From Diabrotica undecimpunctata (taxonomy: Eukaryota; Arthropoda; Insecta; Coleoptera; Chrysomelidae): 64,000 bases of DNA. A model generated the notes under the pieces. It did not search any database and was not told where the DNA came from. It was given only the letters and a program-made list of their open reading frames with translations. Below are positions 54,350 through 64,000 of this stretch, in pieces; positions within the stretch are counted from its first letter, which is position 1; each line of letters opens with the position of its first letter. The translations under genes were made by a program, and so were the position numbers. The stretch spans positions 121,603,411-121,667,410 of the forward strand of contig NC_092811.1 of NCBI RefSeq assembly GCF_040954645.1. Reading direction: 5' to 3'.

Positions 54350-56636
54350 TACTCGTTTTCATCGTTCTTGGCGTGTGCCTGAAATAAGCTACTACGGAAT
54401 TTTTAATATTCGTCTCTCTCTGATACACAAATGCGTAATTCAATTGTGCGAGTCACGTTCGTCATGGTAAAGTGCGATGAGAAGGGAATGAAGAGACCAC
54501 TCACGTCTCCCAGTATTGTAGCAATAACACCGATGCGTTTGGCCGATACGGTGTCGGTGATAAGTTCGGCCTCTTTACGAATACAGATAGCTGGCAGTGA
54601 CGTGTTTTTTTTTAACATTTACCCTGATCTGTGCAGGTTTGAAGTAGCTGATGAAATAGTTTTTATAAGTAAACAGTTTTTAATTAATTAATAGTTTGAG
54701 CTCTTACTGTGTGGAATTCCATTACATAAAATAATACTCTCGACACCTTAAAAATTCCAGTTTATTATAAATTAACTCTCTCTCTTTCGATACCCATTGC
54801 AATAATGACTTGTGGCATTGTTCTTGAATGAGCTGGCTTATAGGTTTATCATTGTAGCAGTTACCATTGATATTTTATGTTGTTTTAGTCGATTTTAGTC
54901 AGTCATTGTTGGAATTTGTTCCGAACAGTTTTACTTATTATTTTTTGTTGTGAATAACTAATTGTTCTATTTAATAAAAAAATGCCGGGAAAAACGATAA
55001 CAGGAGAAATGCGACAATGTGTAGTTCATTTATTGGAGTATTTTAAAAAAGAAAAAGAAAACAACGGACCTTTGCTTTCGTTATCATCGGTACATGAACG
55101 AGTAGCGGACGCTTGAAAATCAGTCTTCGCACAGTGACAAGAATAAAGAGTGAATACAAGACAGGGGCAGCTCTTACTACTCCAGGAGAGTCACGCAATG
55201 TACAAAAAAAAAGACTAATGATGTCAGCGATACTATAAAAGGAGAGATTAGAAATGTACTATATGGCATGAAAGCAAAAGGAGAGCACGTCACAATTAAA
55301 GTTCTAAATACCCAATTAAGAAACAAGCATATCTATGACGGTTCTGATACAAGTTTGTGGCGTCTTATGAAAAATTGTGGGTTTTCATACAAACTAGAAA
55401 ATAGTAGACGAGTGCTGTGTGAGAAACCATGTATTGTCTCCAAACGACTATATTTTTTAGTCATTACATGAGAAATTTTTTAAGTCCAAGCCCACTTCAG
55501 TTCGTTTTTTTAGATGAAACATGGATATTCCTAAAAGGGGCATATAAACGTACTTGGCAAGATAACTGTGTGAAAAGCATCAGAAAAGGACACGAAAATA
55601 CAGGTAAACGCTTTGTTGTTTTACATGCCTGAAGTAGGCAAGGATTTGTTAAAGATGCTGGATTACTGTTTTCTACTAAATCGAAGAGTGCAGACTATCA
55701 TGATTCTATGGATAAAGAGTCTTTTAAAAAGTGGGTCTCCGAAAAGCTGATACCAATGTTGGAGGGACCATCTCTAATTATTATGGATAATGCCTCATAC
55801 CATAGCTCTTTAATAGAAAAGTTACCGAATACCAGTTGGAAAAAATCGGACTTACAAGAATGGTTACGAGCGAAAAAAATAATTTTTGACGACGATTCGG
55901 GCAAGACAGAGCTATTGAGTCTTTGTCGCCAGAATAAACCACAAATTACCAGGTACGTTATAGACGAGCTACTCCAAGAACATGGGCATCAGGTTTTGAG
56001 ATTGCCTCCATATCACTGTCAATATAATCCGATTGAGTTGGTCTGGGGCATTTCTAAACAATACTATGATCGTCATATTGGAGAACATGGACGTGGAGAT
56101 GAAACAGTGAAAAAAGTTTGGGGCGATGCATTAGCTGAGGCAACACCTGCAGTGTGGGCGAGTTGTGTTAACCATACTGAAAAATTAATTCAGGGCGACT
56201 GGGCAAAAATGGTCACATATGATGAAAATGAAAGTAGGATTATCATCGATTTGGCGGAAGATTCCAATGATGAAGACAGTTCCAGTGAAGACGCTGACTG
56301 ATTAGCTAATTAATCAAGGTCAGTACGTTGTAACAGTTCAGAATTCGCTACAGTGCTTAAAACTTAAAAAATCTGTATCATTTTTTAATTAAAGTGGGTT
56401 AAATAATTAACACTTTTTTGGGTATATTTCAAAATCCTTTTAAAATGTACTTTTCGTTATATCCTGTCCTATTGTACTGCAAGCTAGAAAAATACTTCTT
56501 CGCAATTTATACGTATATTCCGTTATTAGAAATTTAATGAAAAATAATTTATAATTTTCTTTTATAACTATTATTTCGTTTGACACTTATTGCAAGTGTT
56601 TTTACACGCACACGCCAAGAACGATGAAAACGATTA
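54350..56636 (+). mobile_element. Tc1/mariner-superfamily element (DD82E, Sailor-like), dead
   Basis: Terminal inverted repeats: GTTTTCATCGTTCTTGGCGT at 54355-54374 is mirrored at 56612-56631, and both ends start TA[C/A]TCG next to a TA target (54348-54349, 56637-56638). It carries one decayed transposase on the plus strand. A GC-richer 200-bp patch at 54.43-54.63 kb between the left end and the gene is unexplained. Confidence 0.82.
54981..56301 (+). pseudogene. DD82E transposase with several frame breaks
   Basis: Pieces: MPGKTITGEMRQCVVHLLEY start; HTH remnants with stops near 55.12-55.24 kb; LRNKHIYDGSDTSLWRLMKN; first Asp in FVFLDETWIFLKG; then an open 197-codon frame from 55708 with second Asp in LIIMDNASYHSS and the catalytic Glu in YHCQYNPIELVWG. 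The spacing between the second Asp and the Glu is 82 residues, far above the 34-41 of Tc1/mariner but matching the DD82E (Sailor) family as I remember it. It ends in an acidic tail (EDSNDEDSSSEDAD). At least three stops or frameshifts. Confidence 0.8.
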
Positions 56637-56689
56637 TACCTAAATTTTGCATTTACCACTATTACAATAAAATCCTGTAGGCTTTAAAA

Positions 56690-58420
56690 AAAATCCTGTA
56701 GGCTTAATTTCACCGAGTGATTGCCGGTATAAGCAATCCCCCACTAACTGACCAACGGCTTCGGGCGGATGAGTTAGTAAGTGGTAGAGCACTTTTTTGT
56801 CCTGGGGTTGAGAAATTGGCTCCAAAGGCGGATGAATCTATTAGTGGTCAACGGCATAAGGATCTGGAAGGCAACGGGAAACCACTACATTAAAGATCGT
56901 CAGATTTCCCTAGAACAATAACCATGCAAAGTACGGTCAATCACATGGACCCTAGTCCGCGGACCTTTAATGGTCGACGGGTGGTAAGAATCTTCGCGAG
57001 GAGGAGCCACTCGAATGTGGCAACTAACTATATCGAGAACAAATCCTTTTTAAATTCCGGGACATGGAATGTGAGGAGTTTGTTCGAACAGGGAAAGACG
57101 GAACTCCGGAAATGACACCCGAGATCATCTATATGGGTTTGGAATTGTTATCTCCAGGAGCATCCAAGCAGCCGTTGTAAATTTTGTTCCCTTTTCGGAT
57201 AGAATGCTATGATTACAAATACAGGGTAAGCCAGTGAACATTAATGTAGTACAAGCGTATGCTTCAACTGCAGATAAATCAGAAGTTGAAATAGAACATT
57301 TTTATGAACAAATGAAACAACTTCTACAATACACAAGAAAGGAGGAAATTACTATAATAATAGGTGATTTAAATGCAAAGATAGGAAAAGGCCGGGTCGA
57401 CAATATAATAGGTGATTATGGTTTAGGAATAAGGAATGCTAGAGGCGACAGATTGGCTCAATGTTGTCAAGAAGAAAACCTGGCGATTATAAACACATGG
57501 TTTCGACTACCACCCCGTAGACTGTATACCTGGAGGTCACCACAGGATAATGAACAAAATTTCATTAGAAATCAGATCGACTTTATTCTAACCAATCTAA
57601 GATTTTGAAATTCCATTGTAAGCGGTAAGATTTTACCTGGAGCAGATGTCCCCTCAGACCATAACCTCCTTGTCTCAAATATGAAACTGAATGTAAAAAA
57701 GATAGTAAAATCCAAAAGTTCTAAGGCGAATACTCAGTTACTCAGTTAAATGAAATCCGTGCTGAGGTTTCAACTCGTATCCATCAAGAAATGAAGAAAT
57801 TAACATCAGAAATGAAAAACACGGAGAATGTGAACATTATGTGGAGCAAAATTAAAGATTCTGTTATAAAAGTACAGAAAGAAACTACAAAAGAAAACAG
57901 AAAGCCGAAAACCTTGGATGACTCAAGAAATACTGGAAATCATGGAACAAAGAAGAAAATATAGAAACAAAAACCCAAATAAGTACAGAGAAAAACATAA
58001 ATTAATAAGGAACAAAATAAAAGAGGCTAAGAAAAAGTGGATGATGGAAACATGTATCGAAGTGGAAGAATTGCTGAAAAAGCATGATCATTATAATTTA
58101 CATAAAAAAGTGAAAGAATTATCTGGAAAATCACGAACAAATACACCTAACCGATTAATTGACAAAAACAATAAACCTATTAATAACCCAATTGAAATAA
58201 AACAAGTATGGACTAAATATATTGAAGATCTTTTCATGGACAAGAACGGAACCAACACAAATTAATAACGAGGAAGCTTCAATAATATTAAAATATGAAG
58301 TCCAACATGCTATAAACAACTCAAAATCTGGCAGAGCTTCTGGGCCAGATGAAGTTCTTATCGAGCTGATTAAACTTATAGACGAAGACAAAAATAAAAA
58401 AGTTAAAAAATAAACAACAT
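56690..58420 (+). pseudogene. LINE 5' half (5' UTR, endonuclease, linker), 3' truncated
   Basis: The 5' leader (GGAAGGCAACGGGAAACCAC at about 56867) precedes ATG 56924. Then GTWNVRSLFEQGKTELRK, a deletion, then endonuclease IIIGDLNAKIGKGRVDNI, GLGIRNARGDRL, RRLYTWRSP, RNQIDFIL and SDHNLL, a linker (TMTQEILEIMEQRRKYRNK-type) and the RT entry NSKSGRASGPDEVLIELIKL. It stops abruptly near 58.41 kb, just before the piggyBac element. Same family as 10.5-12.2 kb. Multiple frameshifts. Confidence 0.8.
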
Positions 58421-58665
58421 TTTTCGGTTTTTCTCAAAACTTGAAAATATCGCTTAGTCCCTTTAACCCATTTGAACCTACCGTCCTTTATAAAGGCCAG
58501 AAGGTTTCTACTAGTACATTACAAATTTAAACTTTTCAAATGTAGATGCCGTATTAGTTTTACAATCCTAAATTATCATATTACCCATCGAATCTTAATA
58601 TGAATAATAAATAATTTCCAGTGTGTCAGGAAGTTTTTGTGTAGGAGTGATTTTAGCTAGTTGAA

Positions 58666-60877
58666 ATGGATAAAGTTAGGTAAGCTATTTCTGTTTTAAT
58701 TACTATTTAAATGGGAATAAGCCACAATTAAAGGTTAAAATACGTTTATTGACGTTTCAATTTCCACTTCGGAAATCGTTCTCAAAATACAAACATTAGT
58801 ATTAAAAAATATAAATAAAAACTACTAATGTTTGTATTTTGAGAACGATTTCCCAAGTGGAAATTGAAACGTCAATAAACGTATTTTAACCTTTAATTGT
58901 GGCTTATTCCCATTTAAATAGTAATTAATTTAAAATGCCACAAGAAAATAGCTTCAGAACAATATTTCTGTTTTGTTTATAATTAGTGATGTCGGATCGT
59001 GATAAAATATAAAGTTTAGAGATGAAATAATTATTTAACGCATATACAAAAGAATTTTTGTCGGTAATAATATCATAACACGTGCTCAAAGTATCACGTT
59101 CTTTTAAAAGGCCAGTAGAACAATCAGCGTCTATAGTGTTCTGTATTACTAATAAATGTTTTTTTTTATTTTTCTCAGTCGTTTGTACTGGAAAAAGCCC
59201 CTTACGCTAGCGGAGCTACTTGAAGAAATAGAAAAAGAAGATATTGACGTTCCAGATAGCATTGCAATTTTGCCTCCTGAAAATGCTAACGATGACGTTA
59301 CCGATGAGGATTCGGATGAAGAAGATAATGTTGATATTGAGAATTTACCTGGATGTCAACTTAGGGCAGAGTGTCACGTTAATCTAACAAATCAATTTGA
59401 TTCAGATGATGATAAGTCATTAGACTTTGTTGAACACAAACCTAAGAAATTTAAAAAATTCAAGTACTCAAAACGAGATTTACAATCGAATTTCTCTACA
59501 TGGATTCCAATTCAATTCGTAAACAATCAGCGTTCACCAGCAACGATATTTAAATTGTTTATGACTGATATAGTTAAGCAAATTACGGAATATAGTAATA
59601 CATATGCCCAACAAAAAAATTCTGTAGGTGATATATCTACGGATGAAATGTTCTGCTTCATTGGTATATTAGTGCTTAGTGGTTATTGCTCTTTTTCTAG
59701 AAGAAAAATGTATTGGCAAAATTCTGATGATACAAATAATAAAGTAGTTTGTTCAGCTATATCCAGAGATCGATTTCAATATATTATGACAAACATTCAC
59801 TGCAATGATAACACCCAACTGGATAAGCAAGATAAGTTCTCTAAAATGAGGCCAATCTCCGAATCTCTGAACAAAAAATTCTTCGAATATGCTCCAATAG
59901 AAGAAAACCACAGTATAGATAAAGCTATGGTGTCCTATTTTGGACGCCATAGTTGCAAACAATTCATCCGTGGAAAGCCCATTCGCTGAGGCTACAAGTT
60001 TTGGGTTGGAGCAACAAGACTTGGATATATCATTTATTTTTATCCATATCAGGGAGCATCTTCAACTCTACTACCAAAATATAGTCATTTAGGTTTAGGG
60101 TCAAGTGTTGTTCTCAAATACGCCGATGTTTTACAGAAGATGCCATTTGCGCCATTTCATTTGTTTTTTGAAAACTACTTCACATCTTTGTCTCTCCTAA
60201 AAGAATTGAAGTTCAGAAACATAAAAGGTACAGGTACCATAAGAGTAACTAGAATTCCAGAATGTCCCCTAAAAATAATAAAAGAGATGAAAAAACTGGA
60301 GAGAGGTGCTTTTGATTATTACATGGTAGATGCTGATAGTATAATATGTAATTGGAATGATAATAGTGTCGTTACTTTTGCATCGAACGTGTCTTCAGTT
60401 TTCCTTCTAAATAAAGTAAAACGATTTTCACAATCCGAGAAGAAGCATATATACATAAATCAACCTAAGCCCATACAGCTGTACAACGAAAACATGGGTG
60501 GAGTTGACAGAAGCGACCAGAGTATTGCTCAGTATCGAACATCTGTACGAGGAAAAAGTATCGAACAACTGTACGAGTGGTATTTTCCTTTGATATCCCA
60601 TTGTGTCGATATGGCAGTTCAGAATGCATACCACTTGCAAAAACAGGATGGCGGAAAATTCCGAAGGGCTATTGCAGTTGAACCACCGAATGGGGACCTT
60701 CAAAAGCGCCAAGCAATCAACGGGAACACTCGTTATGATAGGTTGGATCATTTAGTAACCTATCAAGAACAGCAACGAACATGCGTACACTGCCATAAAA
60801 AGGCAAATTTTATTTGTCATAAGTGTAATGTTGTCCTTTATCCTAAAGAATGCTTTTATAATTATCACACTCAATGA
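58666..60877 (+). pseudogene. piggyBac transposase with one premature stop
   Basis: Exon 1 58666-58679 (M D K V and part of the next codon), donor GTAAGC at 58680, acceptor CTCAG at 59174-59178, exon 2 59179-60877; total 570 codons. Acidic N-terminus, DDE_Tnp_1_7 core with D252 (HSIDKAMVSYFGR), then TGA at codon 275 (59987-59989) after RGKPIR, where relatives have an aromatic residue. The second catalytic position is E336 (FFENYFTS; normally DNxFTS), the third D448 (NMGGVDRSDQ). The C-terminal zinc ribbon CVHCHKKANFICHKC is intact. Apart from the stop and D-to-E change the frame is clean, so the loss is recent; readthrough cannot be excluded. Confidence 0.85.
58696..58928. mobile_element. Near-perfect 106-bp palindrome in the piggyBac intron
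   Basis: 58696-58801 is the inverse of 58823-58928 with one visible mismatch, around a 21-bp spacer, and both ends are TTAATTAC/GTAATTAA. Each arm contains the block AACGATTTCC[G/C]AAGTGGAAAT followed by TGAAACGTCAATAAACG. This block has the layout of a hammerhead (4-bp stem I UAUU/AAUA, 6-bp stem II, GAA, tiny ACGU stem III, C) but lacks the CUGANGA core. Confidence 0.88.
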
Positions 60878-61111
60878 ATATAAATTGTACTTGCTAATAA
60901 ATAAATATTTTTGGAAAAAAAAATGTTTCATTTAAAGTAACTTATATTTAAAAGGACTTATGTCCTTTTAAAAGAACACCAAATTGTGACCAATCTGGAG
61001 GTCGGATATTTTTTTGTTTATTTTTCCCTGACTTTTGAAGCCTTTTTAATCACTACTCAATGTATACATTCAGGTTTAAACAAAAAAAAGTTTCAGGACT
61101 AAATGGGTTAA

Positions 61112-61199
61112 GAAATAATCGATTTAAATATTAAATTTGTCTTTATACCTTGTTATAAAAATATATTTACTTATTTAGAAAATATAATTTAAGTTAAGA
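61112..61199. other. Flank of the piggyBac element
   Basis: AT-rich, nothing recognised. Confidence 0.4.
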
Positions 61200-61310
61200 G
61201 CAGCGGGACACGGGACCGGTCGAGGGACGGGACAGCGAAAATAGCTGCGTTACGGGACAGATGGAAAAGTTCGGGATGGTCCCGCGTCCCACTGTCCTGT
61301 GTGCAATTCA
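61200..61310. repeat. CGGGAC-rich imperfect hairpin
   Basis: CGGGAC recurs six times (for example GCGGGACACGGGACCGG at 61204) and faces GGTCCCGCGTCCCACTGTCC at 61278-61297. The composition contrasts sharply with its flanks. Probably a small non-autonomous element; the ends are not clear. Confidence 0.55.
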
Positions 61311-61371
61311 ATCGTGGATAAACGAAGAAACGAACGAAGCAAAAAATAAGAACGTAATTGGATATAAAGAA

Positions 61372-61500
61372 TGACAGACAAAGAGAAACAAAATTTAAAA
61401 GATAATTTTAAGAAACATAAAGATAAGATAATATTAAAAATGACAACCTGGAATGTAAGAGGTATAAATGGGAAAGAAGTAAAAACAAAAAAAAAATACC
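61372..61500 (+). pseudogene. LINE 5' scrap (endonuclease start)
   Basis: The frame KIILKMTTWNVRGINGKEVK matches the first beta strand of an apurinic-type endonuclease (TWNVRGI), as at 57.06 kb. Similarity ends in a poly-Lys run. Confidence 0.65.
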
Positions 61501-61568
61501 AAAAAAATAAAGATAATATTCTGATAGCAGAGAATGATGTACTCTCTCAATTCTGGAATAATAGATAA

Positions 61569-62080
61569 AGATTTGTATTGTTTTTTACTTACTATTCGTA
61601 TAAAAGATTATTAGTAACACCTGATTTATTTTAAGTGTATTTATATCAAACAGGTTTAACTTTAGCTTTTACGATTTATCGCCCTATTACTTAATATATA
61701 TCTAATCAGCTGAAATCTCGACAAAATCCCAGGAAATTGTTATTTAAATGTCAATCAGCATTTTTATAAAAAAAAAAAAATAATACTCCGCCCATGGTGT
61801 ACTCATTTTGCTCGCCTTTGTGCTTCCTAGCCTGCCGTGTGTTTTGGAATCGATCGCCTGGTTTTGAAGTACACCGTTGTCGCGTCTCAGAAACGGAGGT
61901 TGTTCTAGAGAAATTTAAAGTTCATTTTTTAAAGTACGAGGGGACGTTCGAGAAATATTCTTTTCCGAGTCAAATTAAAATTATTCGAGCCATTACTGGT
62001 TATTTAGTTATTTCTTACTAAACTTTTTTTATATAAAATTCGTTCATTAATCCGTGTTTCAACCAGATAAAAAATATGCC
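61569..62080. other. Unassigned stretch
   Basis: No gene recognised. A 75-codon frame at 61794-62021 lacks a known domain; its closeness to the piggyBac relic might make it part of that element. Confidence 0.35.
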
Positions 62081-62084
62081 AGAT

Positions 62085-62508
62085 AAAAATTTTGCGTGCC
62101 TTAAATTTTAACAATAATAATGACAATAACCAGTTCAGACTTGTCAACATATCTCCATTGTTAGATTTTTTTAATAATAAAATGGAGAATCTTTATTATC
62201 CAGAAAGAAAATTAGCCCTGGACGAATCTATGATTTTATGGAAAGGAAGACTTAGTTTTCGTCAATTTCTCAAGGGCAAACGACACAAATATGGTGTCAA
62301 ACCAAGTCAAGAAAAATTTAACGTTTCATTTGCCATCCCATTGACCTAAATCAGCTAATGGTATTACAAAACGACGACGGTGTAAATATTGCTGGCAAAC
62401 TAAAAAAAAGAAAGGACTCATTGTTTTATTGTGCGGAGTGCCCTGAACATCCGGGATTGTGCTTAGAAAATTGTTTTAGACGTTTTCATGAAGAAATTGA
62501 AAATTAGG
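62085..62508 (+). pseudogene. Internally deleted piggyBac/PGBD4-type transposase
   Basis: KILRALNFNNNND-like start, then YYPERKLALDESMILWKGRL with the first catalytic Asp and LSFRQFLKGKRHKYGVKPSQ. The frame then jumps to the C-terminal zinc ribbon (LFYCAECPEHPGLCLENCFR, then RFHEEIEN stop). The second and third catalytic residues are deleted. Different family from the 58.5-61.1 kb element. Confidence 0.8.
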
Positions 62509-64000
62509 TAATTAGTTTGTTTTCTTGATGTTGTTGCCATTTAATAATTACTTATGTTAGTTATCCAGGTTCATAATTATATTTTTTCTCAATTAGATTA
62601 TTATTATTTTTTTAAGTTCAACCGACACATTTTCTGCCCTGTGGTCACCAACGCGACTCACGCGGTGAGTTTTTTTTGTGGCCAAATTAATTTTTTTGTA
62701 CCCATATTTATTATAAATGACTTTTTAAAGTGTACCTTAAAAATTAATTAGTTTATACGAATACATCTCAGTGGCAAACCGTTTTCCCTTAAAAAAACAT
62801 ACGGAGCTGAACGTGTTAAAGAAATTATTCGAGAATCTAGAATTTATTATGTTTTTGTTTTGACGTGACAACGTCTTAAATTAGGTTGTGGCTCGGAGTC
62901 ATTCATGAAAAAGTGTAACGCCCGCTCACGTCTGTTACAGTGAGTCACCGAACGAGAGAGAGAGGCCCGCAGGACCGGCGAATGCCTTGCGTCTCTCTCC
63001 CACTCAAACATGATCGGTCCGCTGCGCGCGAAGCACTAGAGAATTAGGCGCGTTGAATCGGTGCGTGCTTCCGTGCTTGTGTCTCTGTCTTTCTCGAGCG
63101 TTCTTGGCGTTCAAGACACATTACAGCAGAAACACTTCCTTTCATTTCATATTTCTCCTATCATCGTCCTATCCTCAACAAAATCACTCAAATAGAAATT
63201 AGTTAAGTTTAAGTTTACATGTACAATGTTTTAGTAAACAAAATATATTTCTATAGTTAAAATTTGTGCAATTCTTATTTTCATTCAATTCCTTGTTCCT
63301 ATTGTGCAATTTAATAATATTCATATCAATAAATATTCTACCGAGAAAAAGACGTTGTCACGTAAACTCTTCGCCCGTAAAACCGACTTTACAGGCAACC
63401 GATTTTTTTATGTTCTTTAGTGTAACCCAAAAATAAATTTATATGGAAATATGTGCTGCATCCAAATATAAATATTTATTATCATTTAAACAAACGTTTG
63501 GTCTTTAGCTTTGTTTAAAAGGCGTGTAAATAGATATTTTATGCTTTTAACTACCTACTAACTATTAACAACACAACCGAAAGTAATCGCTGCGGCCCGA
63601 TAGAATATTTTCCAATTCCAATACTCCCGGTCTGGAGCTAAGTCTCTGCCTTGCACACAATTCTTAATTCAATATTAAGTATTTTAATTTTTCAATCATT
63701 CAAACTAACGCATTCAGTCGATCGGTCTTCATTGCAAGTGAAGAACGACCGAGGACCGAAAGTATTGGCTGTGGGATTTTGTTTTGGTTCGATCGGCGCC
63801 GTCGGCGGTCGATCTATCGATTTTTGTCACCGCACGATCGGATCGTTATGAACTAGCGGGATTCAGTCGTTCAATACTTTGAAGTGATTAAATCAAAACG
63901 AACGAATCGATCGCGATTGATACAACACTATTTGTGACACTTTATACACCAGTGACTGAGTCAATATAGTATACGTCATTGTCCCAGAATAATATCTGAA
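62509..64000. other. Stretch with two GC-richer, CpG-containing patches
   Basis: No coding gene. 62.88-63.12 kb (with GAGAGAGAGA and CTGCGCGCGAAG) and 63.70-63.86 kb (GATCGGCGCCGTCGGCGGTC) are much richer in CpG than the rest of the window, as expected for a promoter or 5' UTR region, but no start codon or donor with support was found. Confidence 0.3.

Larger units (their letters stand above)
58467..61107 (+). mobile_element. piggyBac-type DNA transposon, 2.6 kb, whole
   Basis: TTAA at 58463-58466 and 61108-61111, with short inverted ends CCCATTTGAACC / CCCATTTAGTCC, the expected piggyBac organisation. It contains a two-exon transposase and, in its intron, a 233-bp palindromic element. Confidence 0.88.

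Noticed and set aside
54403..54691. Overlapping frames on both strands in the left part of the DD82E element
   Set aside because: GC-richer, but no recognisable domain; both strands open, so probably chance.

Overview
The window looks like nuclear DNA of an insect with a large, repeat-rich genome, most likely a beetle (inference). It is strongly AT-rich, with short GT-AG introns, AATAAA poly(A) signals and conserved single-copy animal genes. Most of the length is layered transposable elements. No bacterial, organellar or viral gene was seen, and no tRNA or rRNA gene.

Region 1 (1-7.1 kb) is a compact housekeeping cluster. It holds the 5' end of ABHD13 (minus, running off the left edge), ALG14 (plus, head to head with ABHD13), PRCC (minus), HSD17B10/scully (plus, five coding exons, the first only 9 nt) and POLR2K (plus, three exons). 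Two old LINE reverse-transcriptase scraps lie between ALG14 and PRCC.

Region 2 (7.1-24.9 kb) is nested transposon debris. A dead pogo-type transposase at 8.2-10.2 kb holds two LINE tails, each with a target-site duplication (TSD). LINE copies follow at 10.5-13.7 kb, and 560-bp inverted-repeat arms flank a LINE at 15.5-17.6 kb. A second dead pogo/Tigger transposase (22.9 to 18.8 kb, minus) is split by two LINEs, one with an inverted 5' end. Region 3 (24.9-28.7 kb) shows little.

Region 4 (28.7-33 kb) holds the most unusual object: a LINE with an RNase H domain whose RT is interrupted by (TA)n tracts and a tandem array of 362-bp units. Each unit encodes a type I hammerhead ribozyme fold on the minus strand. 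A second hammerhead with the same non-canonical extra U is at 10.3 kb. A 5' fragment of ILF2/NF45 and a decayed Harbinger transposase follow.

Region 5 (33-45 kb) contains a THAP-domain first exon, paired TTAA-flanked MITEs, a hAT-like MITE, a mosaic of LINE copies interrupted by a GC-rich 605-bp insertion with a 15-bp TSD, and a LINE carrying a solo LTR.

Region 6 (45-62.5 kb) contains whole DNA transposons with readable ends: a 4.7-kb pogo-like element (transposase dead, with a nested 1.5-kb TA-flanked element), a 3.3-kb pogo-like element whose 598-aa three-exon transposase is intact, a DD82E Tc1/mariner-type (Sailor-like) element, and a TTAA-flanked piggyBac element with one premature stop. 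Between them, 50068-50238 is a well-formed coding exon of an unrecognised host gene. Because many insertions keep their TSDs, the order of events can be read directly from the sequence.
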